DNA from: Treponema medium
GTDB taxonomy: Bacteria > Spirochaetota > Spirochaetia > Treponematales > Treponemataceae
Assembly (NCBI RefSeq): GCF_017161265.1
Contig: NZ_CP031393.1
Span: 1,178,001 to 1,242,000 of the forward strand
DNA: 64,000 bases
Direction of reading: 5' to 3'
Part shown: positions 8,843 to 16,695 of the stretch, piece after piece
Layout of the letters: each line of letters begins with the position of its first letter
Position numbering within the stretch: position 1 is the stretch's first letter
The notes under the pieces: model-generated
The model's database searches: none
Told to the model about the DNA's origin: nothing
The model's input: the letters and a program-made list of their open reading frames with translations, nothing else
Translations under genes and position numbers: made by a program

Positions 8843-8869
8843 TGTAGATAGATTTATTGATAGTGTCAA
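8841..8869 (-). promoter_or_regulatory. Promoter of the antitoxin-toxin operon
   Basis: On the minus strand, TTGACA (8869-8864), a 17-nt spacer and TACAAT (8846-8841) form a near-consensus sigma-70 promoter. Transcription would start about 8834, inside the repeat's 15-bp hairpin. Confidence 0.65.
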
Positions 8870-8964
8870 TATTTTTTCAACTTTAGAGATATCATACCGG
8901 AAGTTTTGTTGACTTTGTACTACCGGTTATTCGTTGTTGATTTATGCAATATTACATCATCATA

Positions 8965-8992
8965 TTGACATTTCTACACTGCCTATTAATAC
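8965..8992 (+). promoter_or_regulatory. Promoter for the first acetyltransferase
   Basis: TTGACA at 8965-8970, a 16-nt spacer and TAATAC at 8987-8992 lie about 40 nt upstream of the start at 9030. Confidence 0.5.
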
Positions 8993-9029
8993 TACTCGGA
9001 CAAGCATTTCTCTGCATAAGGAACTCGCA

Positions 9030-9668
9030 ATGAATAAAAATGACTATATCATCCATTTGGAAAGAAAAGAAGAATACCGTGATGTTGAAAACCTTGTTCG
9101 GGAAAGTTTTTGGAATGTGTACCGCCCGGGGTGTCAGGAACATTATATTCTCAAGCAGCTGCGGGATGATCCGGCATTTGTGCACGAGCTTGATTTTGTG
9201 ATGGAAAAAGACGGGAAGTTGATCGGGCAGAATATCTTTGTCAGGACTCTGATTAAAACTGATGATGGACGCGCGCTTCCGATTATGACGATGGGGCCGA
9301 TTTGTATTGCGCCGGAACTAAAGCGGCAGGGCTACGGAAAAATACTGCTGGATTATTCCCTTGATAAAGCAACGGCGCTCGGTTACGGTGCGGTATGCTT
9401 TGAAGGCAATATCAATTTTTACGGCAAGAGCGGATTTACCTACGCGAGTGCATACGGCATCAGGTATCACGGATTGCCGGAGGGAGCAGATGCTTCGTTC
9501 TTTCTCTGTAAAGAATTAATTCCCGGCTATCTGACCGGTATTACCGGAGAATATGCTACGCCGAAGGGCTATGCTGCCTGCGATGAACATCCGAATGACT
9601 TCGCTGTGTATGAGGCAGGCTTTCCGTACAAAGAGAAGTTAAAGCTGCCCGGGCAGATTTTTGACTGA
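9030..9668 (+). CDS. GNAT-family N-acetyltransferase
   Basis: A 212-residue cytosolic protein with the GNAT acetyl-CoA-binding motif A around residues 95-120 (APELKRQGYGKILLDYSLDKA, where RQGYGK is the Q/RxxGxG/A signature), followed by the NINFYGKSGF strand-loop typical of motif B. The start is ATG 9030, preceded by AAGGAA; the longer frame to 8934 crosses the promoter and lacks a ribosome binding site. The C-terminal 60 residues resemble the region that follows the GNAT core in YhbS-like acetyltransferases. The acetyl acceptor cannot be predicted. A second GNAT gene follows on the same strand. Confidence 0.85.
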   Translation: MNKNDYIIHLERKEEYRDVENLVRESFWNVYRPGCQEHYILKQLRDDPAFVHELDFVMEKDGKLIGQNIFVRTLIKTDDGRALPIMTMGPICIAPELKRQGYGKILLDYSLDKATALGYGAVCFEGNINFYGKSGFTYASAYGIRYHGLPEGADASFFLCKELIPGYLTGITGEYATPKGYAACDEHPNDFAVYEAGFPYKEKLKLPGQIFD

Positions 9669-9738
9669 AATAAGCGGGAGCGGTTGAGTGGGACGCATGG
9701 AGGGAGGGTGGGTGAGTGGTATCGGTGGAGGACATATT

Positions 9739-10206
9739 ATGACAACAATTCTTAAAATAGCAGATAGTGATGAAAAAGCTAAAATTGTTGAATATGTTTT
9801 ATCAGACTTGCCCGAATGGTTCGGTCTGCCTGAAAGTACGGCGGAATATATACATGATTCAAGAGAACTGGACTTATGGGCTGCAAAAGATAACGGTGAA
9901 TATATCGGATTTATAACGCTGAGCCAATCGAGTACCGATTGCGGAGAGATACACTGCATGGGCGTCAAAAAAGCCTATCATAGAAAAGGGGTAGGCACTT
10001 TATTGCTTGCAGCACTGAAAAATTTTGCAAAGACAACATACGAGTATTTACAGGTAAAAACCGTCGATGAAGGACACTACAAAGAATACGATCAAACAAT
10101 AGCTTTTTATAAAAAACAAGGATTCAAAAAGCTTGAAGTGTTCCCTACGCTATGGGACGCATGGAATCCATGTCTTGTAATGATACAAAAGTTGTATGCA
10201 CGTTAA
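9739..10206 (+). CDS. GNAT-family N-acetyltransferase
   Basis: A 155-residue GNAT protein. The acetyl-CoA site is at about residues 80-95 (MGVKKAYHRKGVGTLLLAALKNFA, with RKGVGT as the signature) and the C-terminal FYKKQGFKKLEVF segment is also family-typical. ATG 9739 is chosen because GGAGG lies about 8 nt upstream. It follows the first GNAT gene by 70 bp and may be cotranscribed with it. The two enzymes are not close paralogues. Some relatives modify antibiotics or small amines, but nothing here identifies the substrate. Confidence 0.85.
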   Translation: MTTILKIADSDEKAKIVEYVLSDLPEWFGLPESTAEYIHDSRELDLWAAKDNGEYIGFITLSQSSTDCGEIHCMGVKKAYHRKGVGTLLLAALKNFAKTTYEYLQVKTVDEGHYKEYDQTIAFYKKQGFKKLEVFPTLWDAWNPCLVMIQKLYAR

Positions 10207-10266
10207 GTAAAAATTGATCTCGCTTTTGCAAGTCTTCAGCAAAAACAGCTTGTATTTTATGGATAA

Positions 10267-10548
10267 ACGGATAAGGGTAATAGCGTATACAATAGCATCA
10301 CTGACTATACAGGGATCCGCAAAGGAGTTTCGTGCAAAAAGCTGTATAATGCCGACAAATTCGGTGCCTTACCGCTTGTGAACGTCAATGTATTGAAGGA
10401 GCTGTTTTATGCCAAGAAAAACTCGGAAGATACAAAGTAAAAAACGGTATTGAAATTGGAAGAAAAAAATAAGAATGATGAAGATGTCGCCGTGTCGTTT
10501 TGTAATGTGCATAAACTTTTTGAGGAGATTGAACAGCTGAAGGAATAG
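10267..10548 (+). pseudogene. Unrecognised gene remnant with in-frame stop
   Basis: One frame stays open across 10267-10437, is broken by TAA at 10438-10440, then continues to a TAG at 10546-10548. The translated pieces look protein-like (DYTGIRKGVSCKKLYNADKF; SFCNVHKLFEEIEQLKE at the end) and have no start codon or ribosome binding site. I read this as the 3' part of a decayed gene. The family is not recognised. It fills most of the 370-bp gap between the acetyltransferase and the reverse transcriptase. Confidence 0.4.
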
Positions 10549-10576
10549 TAAGCAACCGATTTGTTAATAATTTTAT

Positions 10577-12103
10577 CTAATAGTTTCTTATCAATGAAGC
10601 TTCTATTTCTTTTAACAAGATTTCTCTTGAGAGTTTTTTGAATTCTGTTTTATTGATAATGCTATTTGCTTTCAATATGTTTTTTAATTCCTCAGAACTT
10701 ACCCAATCCATATTCCAGATTTGATTTATATCAGTATCCGATAAAGAATTATTATCCATCTCTTTGAAGGCATGATCAATCAAACGGCATAAAGCATCAT
10801 CATAGTCGATATCAAATTTAAAAAATAAGCTTATCCGCTGTAGCCATATAAGCATGTTACTTGTATTTGGAATTAAGCTAAATTTATTCTTTATTTTGGT
10901 AATAATTTCTTTTTGTTCGTCTTTGTTCGACAGTTGAGCTAATATTATGCTTAACATTGCTGCACATATTGAATATGTTCGCGGATTGCGATAGGCTATA
11001 TCAACGATGATAGCTATCAATGACTTAGAATGATTTTGCAAACGTTTGCTTTTCTTTATTCGGAAATAGCAATCTTGTAAAGGTCCTATTAAACTTCCTG
11101 CATGGGGATATTCTAATGCATGTTTGTATATTAGCAGCAAATGCTTCTGTAAATCTTTATTGGATTGTTTCTTTATAAGCCATGCAAGTTTGTCTTTTTT
11201 GATTGCATGTAAAATTATATTGTCGTATGTATTTGTTTTTAATGTATTTGGCTTCATTCCAAATTCAGCAAGAACCTCGGTTATTATTTTTAAGATGTGT
11301 TCTCCTGTATGAGGATTGTTAACAAATATCTTATAATCATCACGGTAACGTAAGATATGATAATCGATTATATTATTTGCTTTAATTCGATCCGATAATA
11401 ATGTATCAATATGACCCAGTACCATTTCAGCAATAAAATCCATCAAAACAGAACATTGCGGAATGCCATTTGTTTGACCATAACGCATTGCACGAATGTA
11501 TTTATCTATGATATTGCCGATTAAATTTTTCCGTCTTTGTTGTTTTGCCCTTTCTTTTGTGTGTAATGCCCATGCTATCGAATGGGTATAGAGCGCGCCG
11601 TAACAGTTTGTTATATCAGTTTCAATAAGGTACTCATAATCTAAAGATAATTCAATTGAGCGTTGTTCAATATTTTCCCACCATGCGAATATTTGTGCTT
11701 TCTGATTTGTTTGCAATGTATTTTGAACGACAGGAATACTCATACATTCTATGCCTGGGTTTGCAGCAAAGTCTTTAAATCGTTTACAGATATCTTGCCA
11801 ATGTAGTTCTTCTGTAATCGTCCTTACAAGCTGTACATAAAGAATAGGATTGATTAATTCAAAAGGCCTCCAATCGTATTTTCCGTCTTTATTTGATGCT
11901 ATAATATAATTGACATTCTCATAATTCTCGGGATGTACGTGCTTGAGTATATCAGGATGATTCGATAGAAAGTTATTAATAGAAGTTAGAAATGTACCAA
12001 AAGAGATATACGGAGGAAAATCCAATGAACAATATATTTTTGAATCTAAAAAGAAAAATAGTGCTTCTTGCGCTTCTAAATCTAAGATAGTTGTTTGCAA
12101 CAT
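10577..12103 (-). CDS. Defence-type reverse transcriptase (UG/DRT-like)
   Basis: A 508-residue protein with reverse-transcriptase motifs in order: a WRP segment near residue 78, motif A with metal ligand D163 (IETDITNCYG), motif B at 213-219 (GIPQCSV), and motif C YRDD at 253-256. About 250 mostly helical residues follow, resembling the HEAT-like tail of the UG/Abi class of RTs that act in phage defence (DRT systems). It has no group II intron maturase or retron features. The overall pattern recalls single-gene DRT proteins (DRT4 type), but that subclass is from memory and uncertain. Oddity: motif B normally reads PQGS, and here the Gly is Cys217. It lies third in a minus-strand run after the split restriction gene and a kinase. 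Confidence 0.85.
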   Translation of the reverse strand: MLQTTILDLEAQEALFFFLDSKIYCSLDFPPYISFGTFLTSINNFLSNHPDILKHVHPENYENVNYIIASNKDGKYDWRPFELINPILYVQLVRTITEELHWQDICKRFKDFAANPGIECMSIPVVQNTLQTNQKAQIFAWWENIEQRSIELSLDYEYLIETDITNCYGALYTHSIAWALHTKERAKQQRRKNLIGNIIDKYIRAMRYGQTNGIPQCSVLMDFIAEMVLGHIDTLLSDRIKANNIIDYHILRYRDDYKIFVNNPHTGEHILKIITEVLAEFGMKPNTLKTNTYDNIILHAIKKDKLAWLIKKQSNKDLQKHLLLIYKHALEYPHAGSLIGPLQDCYFRIKKSKRLQNHSKSLIAIIVDIAYRNPRTYSICAAMLSIILAQLSNKDEQKEIITKIKNKFSLIPNTSNMLIWLQRISLFFKFDIDYDDALCRLIDHAFKEMDNNSLSDTDINQIWNMDWVSSEELKNILKANSIINKTEFKKLSREILLKEIEASLIRNY

Positions 12104-12323
12104 ATTAGTATTTCCAAATCATACAATGTTTTATAGATTTTTTCAATCTCTGTTTTCCTTCTTTCTTGTTATGTTTATTTAGCACCTTCCGTATACGGTG
12201 TTATTTAAAAGATTAGCTGCTGTCATTATTATGTTTTTGCAATGACTGTGCACTCAACAATTAAGTAGTCTGATCGCATCTTGCTATACGGAGATGTTTT
12301 CGGCGCTAGTGAATTATTTCACT
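12104..12323 (-). other. Noncoding gap between kinase and reverse transcriptase
   Basis: This 220-bp AT-rich gap has no credible ORF. A small hairpin AGTGAA/TTCACT lies at 12307-12322 next to the kinase stop. Several DRT reverse transcriptases use an RNA encoded immediately upstream, so this is where a template RNA would be expected; no structure strong enough to claim one is evident by eye. Confidence 0.3.
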
Positions 12324-13535
12324 CTAAAAAGGAACTGGATCAAAAAAATCGATAGAGTTATGCTCTATCTGGTTTAATCTGTTATGTATGTTGAGTAATA
12401 TAATATTTTTTCTTCCATTGTTTGAGTTCTTTAATAGGTTTATAAAATTCTTTAAAAGATAGCAGTCATAGTGTTGTTGTGGATAATAACGAAATCTACC
12501 GGAAATAAATGTACGGATAACATCGGATATATTTTGTACTTCGTTTTCAAGTTGATTTATGGTATATATATTTTGAATCTTCTGTATAATTATATCAATA
12601 TCTGTGGTATATGAAGCATCTTTATCAATCATTGCAATAGAAGTAACCAGTGCATCAATAAAATTTTTATATATCTTTTTTTCTTCATCTGTAAAAAATT
12701 CGATATTTTGATTATTATCTTTTAGGATTTTTTCTTTTATATCGGAAAAACTTTGTATTCTGTCGGATGGATTAAGTCGTATCATTTCTGATAATAGACT
12801 TTCATATCTAAATTCATAAAAAATCTTTTCTTGATATAGATACTTACCGATTTGTTCAAATAATTTACCTACAAAATAGATTTCTGTCTTATGACTATAT
12901 ATATTCTGTGTAAAATCATACGGTTTATCACACCACCAATTTAGGCTAATGCTTTTCTCACAATCATCATCATAATTTATAGTTTTCCCAAATCCAAAAT
13001 CTATAACTTTAACCTGACCATTGAAATTTACCAATATGTTGTTTATGCGTATATCTCTATGTAATATATTGTTACTTTCTAAATATACAAATGCCTCTAT
13101 AACTTGTTCAAAAACAGAGTTTATTCTTTCAGGATTCTTTTTTAGATAGGTGCAGATATCCTCACCATCAATATATTCCATCAAAATATAACCTGTGGTT
13201 TGTTCAGGATATAAATAGTAATTAAATATTCGTACAATATTAGGATGATAGAGTTGAAACATTAATTTTATTTCATTTTTAAAATATTGATAATATTTTT
13301 CTTTAATCTGATTGGAATGGGGCTGATATTTCTTACATACAAACAGTATCTGCATTTCTTGATCAAGTAGTATAACAGTCTCTCCTAATCCGCCGTTTCC
13401 AAGATAGTCTAAAAATAAAAAATCTTTCTTGCGCAGAAAGGAAACTATATCATTTGGCCTTTTCCGATCCTGTACTGTTTCCATATCCGATGATTTTTCA
13501 AGTTTTAGTTGTTCAGTATATTGTATATCAGACAT
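12324..13535 (-). CDS. Serine/threonine protein kinase of the defence island
   Basis: The 403-residue protein has a Hanks-type kinase domain at about residues 38-275: glycine loop GNGGLG (46-51), ATP-binding Lys about 68 (LFVCKK), helix-C Glu 88, catalytic loop HRDIRINN (159-166, with Arg in place of the usual Lys at HRDxK), and DFG at 179-181. The C-terminal 130 residues are helical and unrecognised. There is no transmembrane segment or PASTA domain, so it is a cytosolic kinase unlike the cell-wall-sensing type. It begins 22 nt after the restriction-methylase C-half, so the two share a transcript. Kinases occur in several phage-defence systems (for example Stk2, BREX PglW), which supports a defence role by context only. 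Confidence 0.85.
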   Translation of the reverse strand: MSDIQYTEQLKLEKSSDMETVQDRKRPNDIVSFLRKKDFLFLDYLGNGGLGETVILLDQEMQILFVCKKYQPHSNQIKEKYYQYFKNEIKLMFQLYHPNIVRIFNYYLYPEQTTGYILMEYIDGEDICTYLKKNPERINSVFEQVIEAFVYLESNNILHRDIRINNILVNFNGQVKVIDFGFGKTINYDDDCEKSISLNWWCDKPYDFTQNIYSHKTEIYFVGKLFEQIGKYLYQEKIFYEFRYESLLSEMIRLNPSDRIQSFSDIKEKILKDNNQNIEFFTDEEKKIYKNFIDALVTSIAMIDKDASYTTDIDIIIQKIQNIYTINQLENEVQNISDVIRTFISGRFRYYPQQHYDCYLLKNFINLLKNSNNGRKNIILLNIHNRLNQIEHNSIDFFDPVPF

Positions 13536-13556
13536 AGTATTCTAATCTCCTTAATT

Positions 13557-15494
13557 TTATATCTGTTTCCGCTTCCCCGTAAGCAGCCCCTCCGTCTTTT
13601 TCCCATACAGCTCGAACAAAAAAGCCACACGGGCGGCATCGTCGGGGAAGGCTGTTTTACGATACAGCTTATCCACAGCGGAATCAAGGGCGGCGTGCGC
13701 TTTGGTGAGTACCGGCGGCATAGTATTGGGATCGTATAAGTCGGCAAGGGAGCTATCGGGGAACTGCGCCCGCGCGTCCAATACCGCTTGCGCCTTTTGA
13801 ATAATCGCTGCCTTTTGTGCTTCCGAAACATCCGGCCACGGGAAGTTGTTATACACGATCTGTGCAGAATAGCGGTAATCGCTTTTGAGCCGCCCGCATA
13901 CGGTACGCATCCACGCCATGTGCATTTGCGAAGTAAGCACCCCGAATTCGTACAGCGTTGCGTTGGGAACGATAAGCGTTGAATCGCTTGCGATAACGAA
14001 TGTGTCTAAAAAGCCGATGGGAATATAGCGCCTGCGTTCGGAGGAAACGCGCGGTACAAGGAGATAATGTCCCGACTCCGGCATATTTTCTACGTGAAAC
14101 CGTGTTGGTGTATCAGCTATTTTCCGCGTTCCCTCACTTTTGCTCATCTGTCGGAATGTACGGACATTTTCAATACGCTGCAATGAATACGGCATTTTTC
14201 TAAGCTTATGAGGCGGACAATCTCCGAGCCATAAGCACCAGCGTACTTTATTATTGATAAACTCATCAGAACCGTACCAGCGCTTAAAATATGCTGCGGA
14301 CTGCGGCTCCAGTTTTACAAACGCCTCTTTTTCTTCATCAGAAAAGAGATAATTTCCATCATCAATCGGCTTATTTCCTATGCCCATTTCGGAAACGGCA
14401 TCCAATGGTACTGTTCTACTATCAATAAACACATTTTGCGCATCGGCTAAATAAGCATTTATTCGCTTGACTGTTTGAGCTTTCGGCTCTCCTTTTATAT
14501 CGTCATATAAAAAGAGTTGCTTTTCCGTTCGGTTCCGGAGAGAAAAGCCGACAATAATGCAGTACACTGCCGCATTTCCCCGCGCTTCATTCGACCACTT
14601 AAAAGTCTGGTGCGCAAAATTGATATGCACCCCGCGCGCAAAAAGATTGGGCCACAAAATCGGTACCTGCTGCCCCTGACAAATAGAATTAGTAGAAACA
14701 AAGGCGCATTCAATCTGCGTTCCTTGAATATACTCCGCAGCCTTTTTATACCAGCCCGTAACGTAGTCAAGATTCCCTGCATTCTTTACCCCGCTAAAAA
14801 GCATTGCAAGCTCCGCAGACTGTTCTTTCTCCATCACCCGCGCACCTAAAAACGGCGGATTTCCCAGAATATACGAAAGGTTATGTTTTGGTACGATGGT
14901 CTCCCAATCAAGCGCAAGCGCATTACCCTGTACAATCGACGCGGAATTAACCAACGGGATACGCGCAAAGTATTGACCGAAGCGGCTGCCGACCAGTCTA
15001 TTCATTTGATGATCCATCAGCCACAGCGCCGTTTGTGCAATCTGAGCGGGAAACTCTTCAAGCTCTATGCCGTAAAACTGATTAACATTTACCTTGATAT
15101 ATTCGCCGACATCAAGCAGCTGCTGATCTGCGCTTTGTAATTCTTCAATAAGCGCGAGTTCCAAAAGACGCAGCTCACGGTATGCAATAACCAAAAAATT
15201 CCCACAGCCGCAGGCGGGATCAAGAAAGGTTAAATGTGCAATTTTATCATGCAGCGCGTTCAAGTTTGTTACACGGGCTTCGGAGGTGTACTGTTTGTAT
15301 TTATCAAATTCTGTCCACAGAGAATCTAAAAAGAGCGGATGAATGAGTTTTAAGATATTTGTTTCACTGGTATAGTGCGCTCCCAAAGCGTGCCGTTCTT
15401 CCGGCTTCATCACACTCTGAAACATCGCACCGAAAATTGCCGGAGAAATACCGCTCCAATCCAGTGCACAGCATTCAATCAGTTTTTCCCGCAT
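13557..15494 (-). CDS. MmeI-like type II restriction-modification enzyme, C-terminal (methylase and specificity) half
   Basis: The 645-residue fragment has the adenine-N6 methylase motifs: motif I DPACGCGNFL at about 92-101 (AdoMet binding) and motif IV NPPF at 212-215 (catalysis). A target-recognition region and C-terminal tail follow. It begins at AAMREKLIECC, which in intact relatives is continuous with the nuclease half encoded upstream at 15643-16464. The frame before ATG 15494 stays open only to a stop at 15531-15533, and no Shine-Dalgarno is visible. A hairpin element (15506-15642) separates the two halves. Either the enzyme is broken or it works as two chains; the lack of a ribosome binding site favours the former. 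Confidence 0.85.
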   Translation of the reverse strand: MREKLIECCALDWSGISPAIFGAMFQSVMKPEERHALGAHYTSETNILKLIHPLFLDSLWTEFDKYKQYTSEARVTNLNALHDKIAHLTFLDPACGCGNFLVIAYRELRLLELALIEELQSADQQLLDVGEYIKVNVNQFYGIELEEFPAQIAQTALWLMDHQMNRLVGSRFGQYFARIPLVNSASIVQGNALALDWETIVPKHNLSYILGNPPFLGARVMEKEQSAELAMLFSGVKNAGNLDYVTGWYKKAAEYIQGTQIECAFVSTNSICQGQQVPILWPNLFARGVHINFAHQTFKWSNEARGNAAVYCIIVGFSLRNRTEKQLFLYDDIKGEPKAQTVKRINAYLADAQNVFIDSRTVPLDAVSEMGIGNKPIDDGNYLFSDEEKEAFVKLEPQSAAYFKRWYGSDEFINNKVRWCLWLGDCPPHKLRKMPYSLQRIENVRTFRQMSKSEGTRKIADTPTRFHVENMPESGHYLLVPRVSSERRRYIPIGFLDTFVIASDSTLIVPNATLYEFGVLTSQMHMAWMRTVCGRLKSDYRYSAQIVYNNFPWPDVSEAQKAAIIQKAQAVLDARAQFPDSSLADLYDPNTMPPVLTKAHAALDSAVDKLYRKTAFPDDAARVAFLFELYGKKTEGLLTGKRKQI

Positions 15495-15505
15495 TGCAGC
15501 ATTTA

Positions 15506-15642
15506 TTTTAAGCCGCTGAAATAGCGCGGTTTAAAAACACGTCGAGTTTGCGCAAGCGCAAACATCGCTTATTATCGTGTGCGCGTTTCGCGCACGAATG
15601 CAACAGTCTTAAAAAACTGAAGTTTTTTAAGACTGTTGCATT
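15506..15642. repeat. Hairpin element interrupting the restriction-modification gene
   Basis: Four palindromes in a row: TTTTAAGCCGC pairing with its near-complement (15506-15536), CGAGTTTGCG/CGCAAACatCG (15543-15567), GTGCGCG/CGCGCAC (15579-15595), and a perfect 22-bp stem with a 2-nt loop (15597-15642). The second palindrome, the linker CTTATTATCGTGT and the third palindrome match the order seen at 35711-35769 and 57722-57783. The element brings stops in both flanking frames. Confidence 0.8.
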
Positions 15643-16464
15643 TTAGGGAAGGTTAAAATCCGCAGTTGGAAGCAGCTCCTTAAAAAGTCCTCCGTTGATA
15701 TACGGAAAACGAGCCAGCTGCTCATCAAGTGTTCTAAGCCGCTTTTCTTTCGGCGTATTGAGCACTTCAAAAATCTTTTGAATGTGCATCGCTAAATCGC
15801 TGCCGTCAACATTCGTCCGCTGCAAAATATATTTAATAAAGTGATCGTGCTCAAAAATACCGGTGTCATCAGCAAACAAACAAAATAACAGACGAACCAA
15901 ATACAACTCCAGCTGATGTCCGGTATAACCGATTTCTTTTAAGGTATAGTGCAATTCTCCCATCTTTTCCGCTGCTTCGATATTGACCGCATCCTGCTTT
16001 TTATATTCAACATCTTTATAACCTGCAAGAAAGAGAAACAGCTCAATATACTCCGCCAGTTCATCAATCGTAAAAGAGGTGAGTTCCGCATCTTTTTCTA
16101 AATGATAATAATCGAAATGAACAAAATCGCAAATCAAAATGCCCTTCGGCATATCGGCATTCTGCAGCGCATTGGCGTAGGCTTTTGCCTGTTCAAAGGC
16201 TTTTTTCCGGTCTTTGCCGGGAGACTTCATTTCGATGAGAATGTAACCTTTCCAAAAAAGATCGATATATCCATTAGAACCGTCTAATAGTTTAACTTTG
16301 TGCTCAAACACGGCAATTTTATTGCGCGGTACACCGAAAATTGCAAAAAACTCGTTTTCAAAGGTTTGCGCATCCGCTTCTTCCCGCGCAGTTGCCGCTT
16401 TATCTTTCCAGTTCAGTATAAACTGCTGCGCTCGTATCTTAATTTCGTTTAATGATAATGCCAT
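15643..16464 (-). CDS. MmeI-like type II restriction-modification enzyme, N-terminal (nuclease) half
   Basis: The 273-residue fragment contains a PD-(D/E)XK nuclease site: D68 in GYIDLF and E78-x-K80 in LIEMKSPG. A helical spacer follows, ending in FPYINGGLFKELLPTADF, the sequence that leads into the methylase half in intact MmeI-type enzymes. These cut DNA at a fixed distance from an asymmetric site and methylate one strand for self-protection. The frame ends just inside the hairpin element, with the last two residues (LP) probably foreign. ATG 16464 is preferred over a TTG at 16500, because TTGACA there is a better -35 box. Product is probably inactive alone. Confidence 0.85.
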   Translation of the reverse strand: MALSLNEIKIRAQQFILNWKDKAATAREEADAQTFENEFFAIFGVPRNKIAVFEHKVKLLDGSNGYIDLFWKGYILIEMKSPGKDRKKAFEQAKAYANALQNADMPKGILICDFVHFDYYHLEKDAELTSFTIDELAEYIELFLFLAGYKDVEYKKQDAVNIEAAEKMGELHYTLKEIGYTGHQLELYLVRLLFCLFADDTGIFEHDHFIKYILQRTNVDGSDLAMHIQKIFEVLNTPKEKRLRTLDEQLARFPYINGGLFKELLPTADFNLP

Positions 16465-16470
16465 ATAATC

Positions 16471-16500
16471 AGTATGTCCAATGTATATACCGATTGTCAA
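16471..16500 (-). promoter_or_regulatory. Candidate promoter for the restriction gene, leaderless
   Basis: On the minus strand, TTGACA (16500-16495), an 18-nt spacer and CATACT (16476-16471) end 6 nt before ATG 16464, which has no ribosome binding site. The geometry is the same as at secA and at the TPR gene 1502. Confidence 0.45.
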
Positions 16501-16643
16501 GCAAGACTATAAATAGAAAAATTGATGATGTGCTCCTTGCATATCCGCTCCGCAGTATAGGGGTTTTTAGGCATGTGCGGATCGCCGCCTCTATTTGAAC
16601 AAGTATCGGGTTTATTTCTGGGTGTAAAATATGCCCCAAAATA

Positions 16644-16672
16644 TTGACTTTTGTCCCATTACAAGATATTAT
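16644..16672 (+). promoter_or_regulatory. Promoter of the ATPase-subtilase operon
   Basis: TTGACT at 16644-16649, a 17-nt spacer and TATTAT at 16667-16672 form a good sigma-70 promoter 24 nt upstream of ATG 16696. Confidence 0.65.
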
Positions 16673-16695
16673 ATTTTATATCCGAGGTGTTTTCG

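Noticed and set aside
10577-12103. Reverse transcriptase as a group II intron or retron
   Set aside because: No maturase or endonuclease domain and no intron ribozyme-like flanks; the helical tail and island context fit defence-type RTs better, although a retron-like RNA cannot be fully excluded.
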